A stretch of 64,000 bases of DNA, taken from contig JADCLP010000002.1 of assembly GCA_014983025.1 (NCBI GenBank), positions 124,001-188,000 of the forward strand, written 5' to 3'. Below are positions 36,484 to 45,008 of the stretch, piece by piece. Every line of letters starts with the position of its first letter. The stretch's first letter is position 1. This DNA comes from Erythrobacteraceae bacterium E2-1 Yellow Sea (GTDB lineage: Bacteria > Pseudomonadota > Alphaproteobacteria > Sphingomonadales > Sphingomonadaceae). The notes under the pieces were generated by a model. It had not been told where the DNA came from. It did no database searches and saw only the letters and a list, made by a program, of their open reading frames with translations. The position numbers and the translations under genes were made by a program.

Positions 36484-36511
36484 GTTCGCACCTTTGCCCC
36501 GTTCGGTCACA
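36484..36511 (-). promoter_or_regulatory. Predicted ECF-sigma promoter of the sigma/anti-sigma operon (autoregulation)
   Basis: On the minus strand TGTGAC (36511-36506), 17 bases, CGAAC (36488-36484), ending 78 bases before the sigma-factor ATG. Confidence 0.75.
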
Positions 36512-36574
36512 GGCACGGAAATTTTATGCTTCAGCTGATTTTCTGGGCCGTGATTTCTGCCCGCTGCTTTTGCT

Positions 36575-37183
36575 TTATGAATCCTGGGCCAACAGACCCA
36601 GCCCCGCCAGCGCCTGCTTCGCGGCAGGCCAGAGTGCTGATTTGTCAGGGACAACACGTGACATGGTGTTGAGACCAACGATCAGCGATTTCAGCGCCAA
36701 TGCAGTTGCAGCTATGTCAGTTTCTACGGGCAGTTCACCCCGCTCCACACCTTGCTGCAACAGCAGCTCTATCCGATCAAGCCGGTCAAGCATGCGTGCT
36801 GTAATCGCATCGCTTAGTGCACTGTCTGATCCGCAAAGCGTATTGACGCTGTTAACCGCGAGGCAGCCGCGCGCTTCCCGATCGCGTTCCAATGTGCTGC
36901 AGATGGTGCGAACCACATTGCTAATGTGGCGCCGAACGCCAATGCTGCCCGGGTCGCGCACCAGTTCATCATCAGGCGAACGCGCCAGATAGCGGTCCAG
37001 CGCTTCCAGATACAAAGCCTCCTGACTTTCAAATGCATTGTAAAAACTCGACCGGGTGATCCCCAGCTGTTCGGACAGCGCCTTGACTGAACTGGCCTGA
37101 TAACCATCGCGCCAGAATGCCTGCAGCGCCTGCTCAACAGCAGCATCTCGATCAAATTTTGCAGGGCGGCCAGCTTTGTTCAT
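36575..37183 (-). CDS. TetR-family transcriptional regulator
   Basis: 202 aa. The N-terminal helix-turn-helix is in AVEQALQAFWRDGYQASSVKALSEQLGITRSSFYNAFESQEALY (given in pieces: AVEQALQAFWRDGYQ, LSEQLGITRSSFYNAF). The C-terminal ligand domain has REARGCLAVNSVNTLCG, typical of the AcrR-like C-terminal 16/YcdC subgroup. The ATG at 37183 is preferred to the GTG at 37198. It is divergent from a DUF1330-CMD gene pair, which it probably represses, through the palindromes in the gap between them. Confidence 0.9.
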   Translation of the reverse strand: MNKAGRPAKFDRDAAVEQALQAFWRDGYQASSVKALSEQLGITRSSFYNAFESQEALYLEALDRYLARSPDDELVRDPGSIGVRRHISNVVRTICSTLERDREARGCLAVNSVNTLCGSDSALSDAITARMLDRLDRIELLLQQGVERGELPVETDIAATALALKSLIVGLNTMSRVVPDKSALWPAAKQALAGLGLLAQDS

Positions 37184-37189
37184 TTTATT

Positions 37190-37238
37190 TTTGTACACCT
37201 ATGGACAAATAGTGGGGCGATATTTATACAGTGCTGTA
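37190..37238. promoter_or_regulatory. Candidate TetR operator region
   Basis: Two inverted repeats in the TetR/DUF1330 gap: an imperfect one at 37188-37210 (TTTGTaCA ... TGgACAAA) and a perfect TACAG-tg-CTGTA at 37227-37238. GTACA occurs in both. Placement beside the divergent TetR gene suggests autoregulation. Confidence 0.5.
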
Positions 37239-37330
37239 CATAAACCCGGTGGGTCAATTTGTCGAGAGACAGAAAGACTTCCCGAATTTGTGAGAATTCA
37301 ACCCCCCTTTGATCCATTCAGGAGCATCAA

Positions 37331-37621
37331 ATGCCTGCCTTCTTTATCGTAACCACCACTGTCAAAGATGCCGATAAGTACCGCGAATATGGCGAGCGCG
37401 TGGGCGCAACGCTGGCACCTTTTGGCGGCAAGCCGGTTTTGCGCGGCAAGGCAATGTCTGCCCTGACGGGCGAATTGAACCATGAAACTGCAGGGATCAT
37501 CGAATTCCCTGACCTGGCCGCGATCACAGACTGGCACGCATCTGCTGAATATCAGGCCCTGCTGCCTTTGCGGGCCGAGGCAGCGGATATGACAATCACA
37601 ACCTATGTCGTGCCCGCCTGA
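37331..37621 (+). CDS. DUF1330 family protein
   Basis: 96-aa small cytoplasmic protein with the dimeric alpha-beta-barrel fold: MPAFFIVTTTVKDADKYREYGERV, then GGKPVLRGK, IIEFPDLAAITDWHASAEYQALLPLR and a C-terminal strand TITTYVVP. No enzyme activity is established for the family. Strong Shine-Dalgarno AGGAG at 37320-37324. It is divergent from a TetR gene and precedes a CMD-family gene by 42 bases. Confidence 0.9.
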   Translation: MPAFFIVTTTVKDADKYREYGERVGATLAPFGGKPVLRGKAMSALTGELNHETAGIIEFPDLAAITDWHASAEYQALLPLRAEAADMTITTYVVPA

Positions 37622-37663
37622 CACGCCCGCCACTATTACAACCCCAAATCACTGGAATTTCCC

Positions 37664-38215
37664 ATGTTCACCTATCACGATACAACCACAGCGCCCGAAG
37701 CATCGCGCCCATTTCTGGAACAGGTTCAGGCAAGCTTTGGCTTCGTCCCCAATCTGCATCGCATTCTTGCCGAATCGCCTGCCGCGCATGAAGCCTATGC
37801 CACGCTCTATCGCCTTTCGACCGAACAAACCGGCCTGACGCCGCTGGAAGCACAGATCGTGATGATGGTCGCCAATTATCACAACCGTTGCCATTACTGC
37901 ATGGCAGGCCATTCCATGATCATGACCATGCTGAAGGCACCACAGGATGTGATCGATGCCTTGCGCGACAATGCCCCTCTGGCTGATGAAAAGCTGGAGG
38001 CCTTGCGTACCTTTACCCTCAAACTGCTGGAACAGCGTGGTCATGTGGGCGACGACGCAGTAGCCGCTTTTCTGGATGCAGGTTACACGAAGGCCAATGT
38101 TCTGGACGTGCTTGTCTGCCTTGCCACCAAGCTGATTTCCAACTTCACCAATGCAGTCGTGCATACTGAATTGGATGAACCGGCCAAAGCAATGGCTTGG
38201 ACCCCACCTACATAA
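37664..38215 (+). CDS. Carboxymuconolactone decarboxylase / AhpD-like family protein
   Basis: 183 aa, all-helical CMD domain. The AhpD-type active site CxxCxxxH is present in NRCHYCMAGHSMIM (about residues 74-87), preceded by LTPLEAQIVMMVANYH. Proteins with this motif act as thiol peroxidase-type enzymes. The N-terminal FLEQVQASFGFVPNLHRILAESP is typical of the peroxidase-related subgroup. It is probably co-transcribed with DUF1330 and controlled by the divergent TetR repressor, a common arrangement for oxidant or xenobiotic response. Confidence 0.88.
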   Translation: MFTYHDTTTAPEASRPFLEQVQASFGFVPNLHRILAESPAAHEAYATLYRLSTEQTGLTPLEAQIVMMVANYHNRCHYCMAGHSMIMTMLKAPQDVIDALRDNAPLADEKLEALRTFTLKLLEQRGHVGDDAVAAFLDAGYTKANVLDVLVCLATKLISNFTNAVVHTELDEPAKAMAWTPPT

Positions 38216-38269
38216 TTGATTGGCGGATATCCCCCATACACCCCCCATGATTATGGATGGGTATTCGCC

Positions 38270-38332
38270 GGGGCGGGCCAACACCCAAACGCGCTGGCTT
38301 ACAGCAAGCAAATCTGCGTGCGGGCCCGCCCC
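38270..38332. repeat. Long-range inverted repeat, possible hairpin
   Basis: GGGGCGGGCC (38270-38279) is exactly complementary to GGCCCGCCCC (38323-38332) with 43 bases between. It lies between the CMD gene and tRNA-Gly and may end transcription of one of them, though no T-run follows. Confidence 0.5.
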
Positions 38333-38375
38333 AATTTCTGCACTATAATTTGTACCGTAAAGGCCCGTCAGGGGC

Positions 38376-38449
38376 TGGAGCGGGTAAGGGGAATCGAACC
38401 CCTCTAGCCAGCTTGGAAGGCTGGAGCATTACCACTATGCTATACCCGC
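38376..38449 (-). tRNA. tRNA-Gly (anticodon UCC)
   Basis: On the minus strand the gene reads GCGGGTATAGCATAGTGG at its 5' end. Seven-base acceptor stem GCGGGTA/TACCCGC, anticodon stem CCAGC/GCTGG with loop CTTCCAA (anticodon TCC), T-loop GGTTCGATTCC. Discriminator T and an encoded CCA (38378-38376) complete it. 71 bases without the CCA. It reads GGA and GGG codons. Confidence 0.96.
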
Positions 38450-38643
38450 TGAGCTGGCGACACATGCTGCCGCCTTGCGAATGAGCCGCCATTGCCATCA
38501 ACCGCCCAGATTCGTCAACCGTGATCGCAATCGTGCTGCCATTGTGCTTCAAAGCAAATCTATATTCTCGCGGGCGGCAATTACGGGTAATCCAAGATTC
38601 ATTCCGGCTCAGAATCTGGGCGCAGGCAAAAGGGGGCTTTGCC

Positions 38644-38916
38644 ATGTTCCTGTTCCGTGGGCGCGAGGCGCATAGCCGATCGCTGGCCAAAGCGATCAGT
38701 TGGCGCATTCTGGGCAGCGTCGATACATTCCTGTTGAGCTGGCTGTTCACCAGCAATGTCAAGGCTGCAGGCGCAATTGCGCTGACTGAAGTGTTGACGA
38801 AAATGGTGCTCTATTATCTGCATGAACGGGCATGGAGTTCGGTTCACTGGGGTACCTACAGCCATTCATCACAGCCTGCAGAACCAGCCCAGGGTCAGGA
38901 CAGCACCCCTGGCTAA
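38644..38916 (+). CDS. DUF2061 membrane protein
   Basis: 90-aa inner-membrane protein with the DUF2061 core: SLAKAISWRILGSVDTFLLSWLF (first helix), then AAGAIALTEVLTKMVLYYLHERAW (second helix). No function is known for the family. The ATG at 38644 gives MFLFRGREAHSRSLAKA; an earlier in-frame start at 38521 would run through the promoter region. Its end overlaps the convergent OmpA-like gene by four bases. Confidence 0.85.
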   Translation: MFLFRGREAHSRSLAKAISWRILGSVDTFLLSWLFTSNVKAAGAIALTEVLTKMVLYYLHERAWSSVHWGTYSHSSQPAEPAQGQDSTPG

Positions 38917-39476
38917 CCCGTTGGTACAGTGTCGCTTTCCGGCAAGGTAGCCAGCACCGTCATATCCACCCGTCGATTAACGGCGCGCCCGCCATCATTG
39001 GCGCTGCCATCTGGCAATGCATTGGGTTCGATGGGGTTTTGCTCTCCAAAGGCGATCACTGAAATACGGTCTGCATCCACGCCATTCTCGATCAGCCACG
39101 CCTTTACCGCCTCTGCGCGCTCAAGCGATGCGTCCAGATTGACACGATCACTGCCGGCTGCATCGCTATGCCCACGTAGTACAATCGCGCCACCTTGGCT
39201 GATTTGCGGCGACTGGATGGCTTCCTGAAGGGATTCAACGGCAGCAGCCGAAAGCTGCGCCCCGCCATCAGGAAATCCAATCCGCAATTCCAGAGGTGTA
39301 AGCCGAAGTTCCGCTGGGGGAACAACATCCGGCCGAAGAATGGACACTGATTCTTCTGAAGATGTAGCCTCTACATCAGCAGACACACTATTATCGTTCT
39401 CATCAACTGACTGCTGATCCTGACAGCTGGCTAGGGCCAGCAGCAATGCGGTAACGGTGATTGTTGATCGAATCAT
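38913..39476 (-). CDS. OmpA-family lipoprotein
   Basis: 187 aa. Lipoprotein signal MIRSTITVTALLLALASC with lipobox LASC. After an acidic linker an OmpA/Pal peptidoglycan-binding domain follows (about residues 75-180): LRGHSDAAGSDRVNLDASLERAEAVKAWL (in pieces: LRGHSDAAGSDRVNLD, SLERAEAVKAWL), then ADRISVIAFGEQNPI and AVNRRVDMTVL. It should tether an envelope membrane to the cell wall. The ATG at 39476 is preferred to GTG 39485. Probably the second gene after the antiporter, 17 bases downstream of it. Confidence 0.88.
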   Translation of the reverse strand: MIRSTITVTALLLALASCQDQQSVDENDNSVSADVEATSSEESVSILRPDVVPPAELRLTPLELRIGFPDGGAQLSAAAVESLQEAIQSPQISQGGAIVLRGHSDAAGSDRVNLDASLERAEAVKAWLIENGVDADRISVIAFGEQNPIEPNALPDGSANDGGRAVNRRVDMTVLATLPESDTVPTG

Positions 39477-39493
39477 CCTTCTCACCCCTCCCC

Positions 39494-41353
39494 TCAGTTC
39501 ACTTGCGGTGCAGAGCCAGTGGTATTTTCGTTCCGGCGCGCCTGCTTATCGTCTGCCGCGCTCTGGCGCGGCGGTGTGAATGAAATCACCGTATCCCCAG
39601 CACGTGGTTCTGGGCGCGAGGCGTGGGTAAAGAAACGAAGCCGCCCGCTTTCGCGCAAAACCAGCAGCAGATGTGCATCTTCCGGCAAATTCGCCTGCGC
39701 ATCGGCAAAATCAAATTCCTCTGAAAGCCTGGTCTTGCGGAAAATCCACCCCTGTGACTGGCGGTCATTCACATCCGATACGCCAAAGCCGGATTCGAAA
39801 AGCGCCCGCCCGCGGATGGTTGGCGGCAGTGCATGGCGATCATCAGCATCGGCATTTTCGCCCAATTGGTAAACCGAATCGCGTCCAATTTCGTGGGCAA
39901 ATTCATTACAGACGAGCGCGTTATAAGCTTCATTATCAGTCGCGGCGACGAGCACCTGAAACGGCGTGAGGTCCAGATTGTGTTCGGTCGCCTCGTTCAG
40001 GATCTCACCGTGATAAAAGGGCAGGCCTTCACGCCGCGCGGGGCTGAGCCGTTGCCAGCTGGGGTCCACCACCATCACCGGCGTACCCAACCCCTTCATT
40101 TCACGTGCCAGCGCAATGGTCCATGGTGTTGCCCCCACGATCAGCAGGCCAGGACGTGAAGTGCCCTTTACGCCCAACAGGCGGGCGGCAAGATCTACCG
40201 TGAAGCCACTGGAAATAATTGTGGCGATCACCACTGCAAAGCTGAGGCCAATCAAAACATTGCCGTCATTATAACCAAGGTCCGCCAGACGCAGTGCAAA
40301 CAAGCCCGAAATTGCCACCAGCACAATGCCACGCGGGGCGATCCAGGCGACAAAAAGCCGCTCATTCCATGGGATGGAGGAACCCAGCAATGTCACCAAC
40401 ACTGTCAGCGGCCGCACCAAAAACAGCAGAGCGAGCAGGAAAGCCACGAAGCGCCAATTGAAATATTCCAGATCGGCAAAGTCCAGACTGGCCGAGAGGA
40501 GAATGAAGATACCCGAAACGAGCAGAACAGCGATGTTTTCCTTGAACGGATGGATAGAGCGCATGCTGCTGACACTCATATTCGCCAGTGCAATGCCCAT
40601 CACCGTTACCGCGACCAATCCAGCCTCATGTTCTATCTTGTTAGACAGCACGAATACGCCGATGACCGTGATAAACAGCACGGGCACCTTCAGATATTCA
40701 GGCACCGCGCCACGCGGGAACAGGAAGGCAATCAGCCAGGCAGCGGCAAAGCCGATCAGGCCGGCAATAATCGCAGCGAAGATAAGCGGGGGCACAACCT
40801 CCACCACAGATGCGCCGGGCGTTTCGGCCAGCTTGCGGAAATATTCATAGGCAATCACTGCGCATAATGCGCCGGTGGGATCGTTGACGATTGCTTCCCA
40901 TTTCAGGATCGATGCCGGGCGCGTTTGCACATTGGATTGACGCAATAAAGGCAGAACAACCGTTGGGCCTGTAACAATCAGTATACCGCCGAACAGGATC
41001 GCCACCGGCCAGACCAGCCCGGCGACATAAAATCCCGCCATCGCCCCCAGCGCCCAGCCGACTGCAACACCCAGCGTGGCCAGGCGCAAGACGGCAGCGC
41101 CAGAATGACGCAATTCCCTGAGATCGAGGCTCAAGCCCCCTTCAAACAGGATCAAGGCCACGCCAATCCCGATCATGGGCGACAATAGATCACCAAAGGC
41201 AGCCTTAGGATCAATCAGCCCAAGGACGGGTCCGGCCATGAAGCCTGCGAACAGCATAAGCACGATTGCAGGCCAGCCGGTGCGCCAGGCAACCCATTGC
41301 GCGCCAATGCCCAAAACACCCACCAGGGCGATAACAAATGCCTGCGATTCCAT
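39494..41353 (-). CDS. Cation:proton antiporter (CPA1-type) with C-terminal TrkA-N-like domain
   Basis: 619 aa. The first 400 residues have about 12 membrane helices with LILFEGGLSLDL, GGILIVTGPTVVLPLL and the ion-binding WEAIVNDPTGALCAVI (Asp in NDPTG). A soluble part follows with a Rossmann-like RPGLLIVGATPWTIALAREM and LVAATDNEAYNALVCNEFAHE, resembling TrkA-N nucleotide-binding domains, which could gate the transporter by NAD(H). It exchanges Na+ or K+ for protons. ATG 41353; GTG 41356 is the alternative. Confidence 0.9.
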   Translation of the reverse strand: MESQAFVIALVGVLGIGAQWVAWRTGWPAIVLMLFAGFMAGPVLGLIDPKAAFGDLLSPMIGIGVALILFEGGLSLDLRELRHSGAAVLRLATLGVAVGWALGAMAGFYVAGLVWPVAILFGGILIVTGPTVVLPLLRQSNVQTRPASILKWEAIVNDPTGALCAVIAYEYFRKLAETPGASVVEVVPPLIFAAIIAGLIGFAAAWLIAFLFPRGAVPEYLKVPVLFITVIGVFVLSNKIEHEAGLVAVTVMGIALANMSVSSMRSIHPFKENIAVLLVSGIFILLSASLDFADLEYFNWRFVAFLLALLFLVRPLTVLVTLLGSSIPWNERLFVAWIAPRGIVLVAISGLFALRLADLGYNDGNVLIGLSFAVVIATIISSGFTVDLAARLLGVKGTSRPGLLIVGATPWTIALAREMKGLGTPVMVVDPSWQRLSPARREGLPFYHGEILNEATEHNLDLTPFQVLVAATDNEAYNALVCNEFAHEIGRDSVYQLGENADADDRHALPPTIRGRALFESGFGVSDVNDRQSQGWIFRKTRLSEEFDFADAQANLPEDAHLLLVLRESGRLRFFTHASRPEPRAGDTVISFTPPRQSAADDKQARRNENTTGSAPQVN

Positions 41354-41420
41354 CACTTATATGAAAGGGGTTTTAGCGACTGCTGGCAACCCCAAGCATG
41401 GAATTAACTGACTGGTGGGC

Positions 41421-41957
41421 TCAATCGCCTTCAAAATCCATCAAGGCGTGAACTGTCAGGCCAGATTCACGCAAACGGTCTGCCCCACCTAGGTCAGGTA
41501 GGTCGATCACAAACAACGCATGGTCTACCTGCGCCCCCGCCAAGCGCAGCAATTGTGTCGCAGCCAGCGCCGTCCCCCCCGTGGCAATCAAATCATCCAC
41601 GATCACCACTTTTTGCCCCTGCCCAATGGCGGCAGGATCAATTTCCAGCCGGTCCGTGCCATATTCCAGCGCATAATCCACACCGATAGTTTCAATCGGC
41701 AGCTTGCCCGGCTTGCGCACGGGGACAAAGCCCAGCCCCAATTCCACCGCCACTGCAGCGCCGAAAATGAAGCCACGCGCTTCCATCCCGGCAATGGCCT
41801 GTGCGCCCGCCTCGCGCGCATGATCCGCCAGATGGCGCACGCTGGCGGCAAAACCTGCCTGATGGCCAATCAGCGTAGTGATGTCGCGGAACTGGATACC
41901 TGGCTGCGGAAAGTCCGGTACGGTCCGCACCAATGCGCGCAATTCTTGCGGCGTCAC
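41421..41957 (-). CDS. apt: Adenine phosphoribosyltransferase
   Basis: Purine salvage: adenine plus PRPP gives AMP. 178 aa. PRPP loop VVIVDDLIATGGTALAA (about residues 115-131), and FPQPGIQFRDITTLI with GMEARGFIFGAAVA are typical. The start is decided by AGGAG six bases ahead of GTG 41957 (GTG ACG CCG); an in-frame TTG at 41978 lies upstream of that ribosome-binding site and would not use it. It follows the cytochrome c1 terminator on the same strand. Confidence 0.95.
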   Translation of the reverse strand: MTPQELRALVRTVPDFPQPGIQFRDITTLIGHQAGFAASVRHLADHAREAGAQAIAGMEARGFIFGAAVAVELGLGFVPVRKPGKLPIETIGVDYALEYGTDRLEIDPAAIGQGQKVVIVDDLIATGGTALAATQLLRLAGAQVDHALFVIDLPDLGGADRLRESGLTVHALMDFEGD

Positions 41958-41988
41958 ACCATTCTCCTGCAAAGCCAATATGCCAAAA

Positions 41989-42024
41989 GAAAGCGCCCCT
42001 CACACCGCGTGGTGCAAGGGGCGC
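41989..42024 (-). terminator. Rho-independent terminator of petABC
   Basis: GCGCCCCT (41993-42000) pairs with AGGGGCGC (42017-42024), with an inner CACC/GGTG stem. On the minus strand TTTCTTTTGG follows. It lies 24 bases after the petC stop and just ahead of apt. Confidence 0.88.
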
Positions 42025-42048
42025 CTGATTTCATGCCTGACTGTAAGA

Positions 42049-42930
42049 TCAGCCTGCCTTCTTTGGCTTCACGCCAGCCCAGATGTTCTTATAGGCCAGG
42101 AAGGCAAGGATGGATGCGAACAGCAGGAAGCCCAGCACCGGCCAGCCCGTCTGCTTACGCTTCACCATTGTTGGTTCCGCCGTCCAGGTCAGGAAAGCCG
42201 AAACGTCTTCTGCCATCTGGTGCACGGTCGGTTCCGGATTGCCTTCCGCATAGGTCACCTGACCATCAGAATTGAGCGGTGGTGCCATCGCCAGATTGAG
42301 GTTGGCGAAGTACGGGTTGAAGTGCAGGCCTGTGCCCGGCATCGTGGCCGGGAATGCTTCTGCCAGCGTTTCACCCGCTTCATTCTTGTAAACAGCAGGA
42401 TCGGCATAGCCGGTCAGCAATGAATAGATGTAATGCGTGCCGTTGTGGCGCGCCTTAGCCATCAGTGACAGATCTGGCGGAATGGCATTGTTGTTTGCCG
42501 CAGCCGCAGCAATCTTGTTGGGATAGGGTGAAGGGAAATTATCGGTCGGCAGGCCGGGGCGAGTGGTTGCTTCACCTGTATTAGGATCAATACCGGGCAC
42601 CTGGAAGCTGGCTGCTTCTGCCTTCACTTCGGCTTCTGAATAGCCGAGCTGTTCAAGATCGCGGATAGCGACGAACTTCAGGCTATGGCAGGCGGCACAA
42701 ACTTCCTTGTACACCTGGTAACCGCGCTGCAGCTGTTGTTTATCCCACTTACCGAAAGGACCTTCGAAGCTGTAACCGCCTTCGGGTGCATGCGGGTGGA
42801 GGTGGAACGCCTTTTCAGCGGTACGCTCGCCCATGCCTTCGGTCACGGCGGTATATGCGCCATTGCCGAAAGCCCAGAGCACTGCGGCTGTAAAGCCGAG
42901 GCCAACGAGGATGGAGATGAGACGGATCAT
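42049..42930 (-). CDS. petC: Cytochrome c1 of the bc1 complex
   Basis: 293 aa. Haem-attachment motif CAACH (C78, C81, H82 in EVCAACHSLKF), the axial-methionine region NLAMAPPLNSDGQVTYAEG and a C-terminal membrane anchor (VLGFLLFASILAFLAYKNIWAGV). A hydrophobic N-terminal segment acts as signal. It accepts electrons from the Rieske protein and passes them to soluble or membrane cytochrome c. Third gene of petABC, 20 bases after petB; a terminator follows. Confidence 0.96.
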   Translation of the reverse strand: MIRLISILVGLGFTAAVLWAFGNGAYTAVTEGMGERTAEKAFHLHPHAPEGGYSFEGPFGKWDKQQLQRGYQVYKEVCAACHSLKFVAIRDLEQLGYSEAEVKAEAASFQVPGIDPNTGEATTRPGLPTDNFPSPYPNKIAAAAANNNAIPPDLSLMAKARHNGTHYIYSLLTGYADPAVYKNEAGETLAEAFPATMPGTGLHFNPYFANLNLAMAPPLNSDGQVTYAEGNPEPTVHQMAEDVSAFLTWTAEPTMVKRKQTGWPVLGFLLFASILAFLAYKNIWAGVKPKKAG

Positions 42931-42950
42931 GATATGTCTTTCCTTCGCCC

Positions 42951-44210
42951 TCAGTTATCAGAACCGAGCACGGCTTCGGTGATCGAATTTGGCAGCGGCT
43001 TGGTCTTTTCCACCGAGCTGACGATCGGCAGGATCACCAGGAAGTGGAGGAAGTAATAGGCCGTAGCGATCTGGCTGAGCATGACATAGGGTTCTTCAGC
43101 CGGCGCACCGCCGCACCAGAACAGCACCGCCATTGCCGGGATCAGACCGAACCAGAAGAACTTCTTGAAGGTCGGGCGGTAATGGCCACTGCGAACCGGG
43201 CTCTTGTCCAGCCAGGGCAGGAAGAACCAAACCAGAATGGCGGCGAACATGGCCAGCACGCCCATCAGCTTGGCCGGAATGAAGAAGAAGTCCGCCGTGA
43301 AAGCACGCAGGATCGCGTAGAACGGCCAGAAATACCATTCCGGCACGATGTGTGCGGGCGTCGAAAGCGGGTTCGCTTCGATGTAATTGTCCGGGTGGCC
43401 CAGATAGTTGGGCAGGAAGAACACCATCGCGAAATAGGCGATCAGCACCACGCCCAGCCCGAAACCGTCCTTCGCCGTATAATAGGGGTGGAACGGAACC
43501 GTGTCCGATTCCTGCTTCACTTCCACGCCCGTAGGGTTGGAAGAACCCGGGATATGCAGCGCCCAAATATGCAGGATAACCACAGCCACAATTACGAACG
43601 GCAGCAGATAGTGGAGCGAGAAGAAGCGGTTCAATGCGGCGTTATCCGGCGCAAACCCACCCAACAGCCATACCTGCAACGGCTCACCCACCAGCGGGAT
43701 GGCGCCAAACAGGCCAGTGATCACCTTGGCACCCCAGAAGCTCATCTGGCCCCAGGGCAGCACATAACCCATGAAGGCGGTGGCCATCATCAACAGGAAG
43801 ATGACAACGCCCAGCAGCCAGATCATTTCACGCGGCGCCTTGTACGAGCTGAAATAGAAGCCACGGAAAATGTGCAGGTAAATCACAATGAAGAAGAAGC
43901 TGGCCCCATTGGCGTGCGCATAACGCATCAACCAGCCCCAGTTCACATCACGCATGATGTGTTCTGTAGTGCCAAAGGCGACTTCGGCATTGGCGGCATA
44001 ATGCATGGCCAGGATGATGCCGGTAACAATCTGCAACATCAGGAAGAAACCGGCCAGAACGCCGAAATTCCACATATAGTTGAGATTGCGTGGAACCGGA
44101 TAACCGGCACCGACAGCGTTATAGACGAAACGAGGAAGCGGCAGCTTCTCGTCCATCCACTTCATGAAACCGTTCTGCGGTTCGTATTGGCGTGCCCAGG
44201 GAAAGCTCAT
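42951..44210 (-). CDS. petB: Cytochrome b of the bc1 complex
   Basis: 419-aa membrane subunit holding both b haems and both quinone sites, eight helices. Signs include [28 protein letters not shown], the haem-histidine helices ([42 protein letters not shown]), [14 protein letters not shown] and the Qo-site [14 protein letters not shown]. Ends with a short polar tail. Second gene of the petABC operon, 17 bases after petA. Confidence 0.97.
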   Translation of the reverse strand: MSFPWARQYEPQNGFMKWMDEKLPLPRFVYNAVGAGYPVPRNLNYMWNFGVLAGFFLMLQIVTGIILAMHYAANAEVAFGTTEHIMRDVNWGWLMRYAHANGASFFFIVIYLHIFRGFYFSSYKAPREMIWLLGVVIFLLMMATAFMGYVLPWGQMSFWGAKVITGLFGAIPLVGEPLQVWLLGGFAPDNAALNRFFSLHYLLPFVIVAVVILHIWALHIPGSSNPTGVEVKQESDTVPFHPYYTAKDGFGLGVVLIAYFAMVFFLPNYLGHPDNYIEANPLSTPAHIVPEWYFWPFYAILRAFTADFFFIPAKLMGVLAMFAAILVWFFLPWLDKSPVRSGHYRPTFKKFFWFGLIPAMAVLFWCGGAPAEEPYVMLSQIATAYYFLHFLVILPIVSSVEKTKPLPNSITEAVLGSDN

Positions 44211-44227
44211 CGATCTACTCTCTGCAC

Positions 44228-44800
44228 TCAGCCGACGCGGATGACCGTGTCGGATGTGAATTCATATTCCGGAACCTCAAGGTTCAACGGTGCGGGACCT
44301 TTGCGGATGCGTGCCGCGGTATCGTAATGCGAACCATGGCAGGGGCAGAAATATCCGCCAAACTCACCCTTCACTTCACCTTCGGCGGCACCCAGGGGCA
44401 CACAGCCAAGGTGGGTACACACGCCCATGGTGACGAGCAGGTCTTGATGGCCTTCCTTGGTGCGTTCAGCCAAAGTCTGCGGATCGCGCAGGCTGCCGAC
44501 ATCCACTGCATTGGCCGCTTCGATTTCGGCAGTGGTCAAACGCTTCACAAACAGGGGCTGCTTGCGGAACACGGCCTTGACGGCCTGACCAGCCTCAATC
44601 GGGCCAGTGTCAATTTCAGTAGAGCTTTCGGCCAGAACATCTGCCGAAGGAGCCATCTGGCTGATCAGCGGAACCAGCGTGGCGATACCGCCCACGCCCG
44701 CCGCACCGATTGCCGCAATATTGATGAAATCGCGCCGCCGAACCCCATCTTCGCCTGCGGCGATCATGTCGGGTGTGGCAGTGCCAGTCGTGTCAGCCAT
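44228..44800 (-). CDS. petA: Ubiquinol-cytochrome c reductase Rieske iron-sulfur subunit
   Basis: 190 aa. The N-terminus ([26 protein letters not shown]) has a twin-arginine-like motif RRRDFIN and a membrane helix, as Rieske proteins are Tat-dependent. The 2Fe-2S ligands are in CTHLGCVP and CPCHGSHYD. Mobile-domain electron carrier from quinol to cytochrome c1. First gene of petABC; the 208-base gap upstream should hold the operon promoter, but no clear -35/-10 pair stands out. Confidence 0.97.
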   Translation of the reverse strand: MADTTGTATPDMIAAGEDGVRRRDFINIAAIGAAGVGGIATLVPLISQMAPSADVLAESSTEIDTGPIEAGQAVKAVFRKQPLFVKRLTTAEIEAANAVDVGSLRDPQTLAERTKEGHQDLLVTMGVCTHLGCVPLGAAEGEVKGEFGGYFCPCHGSHYDTAARIRKGPAPLNLEVPEYEFTSDTVIRVG

Positions 44801-45008
44801 CAGCCTAAACCTTACTCAATACCCTTGCCCTGAAATGCCAGAATGGCGCAGGGCGAATCCCGTTCAAACCGTCAAAGGGCCAAGATGTAAGACAGCCCCC
44901 TGGCGTAAAACCACACTCCAACCAAAGGGGTCAATGCGTGGTTTGGGCGGGCTGATATACGCAAAGCGCGGCAAAGCCAACCGCCTTTTAGGCCCAAACT
45001 GTGCGCTT
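44801..45008. other. 208-base spacer between pgeF and petA
   Basis: No gene seen. It must contain the petABC promoter, transcribed leftward. I could not pick a convincing sigma-70 pair or a FixK/ArcA-like site by eye. Confidence 0.5.

Noticed and set aside
36465..36490. Plus-strand TGTGAC near the sigma-factor promoter
   Set aside because: No CGAAC follows at the right distance on that strand; it has no gene to drive.
43044..44327. Plus-strand open frame of 427 codons across petB
   Set aside because: Antisense to cytochrome b; highly charged, no family pattern.
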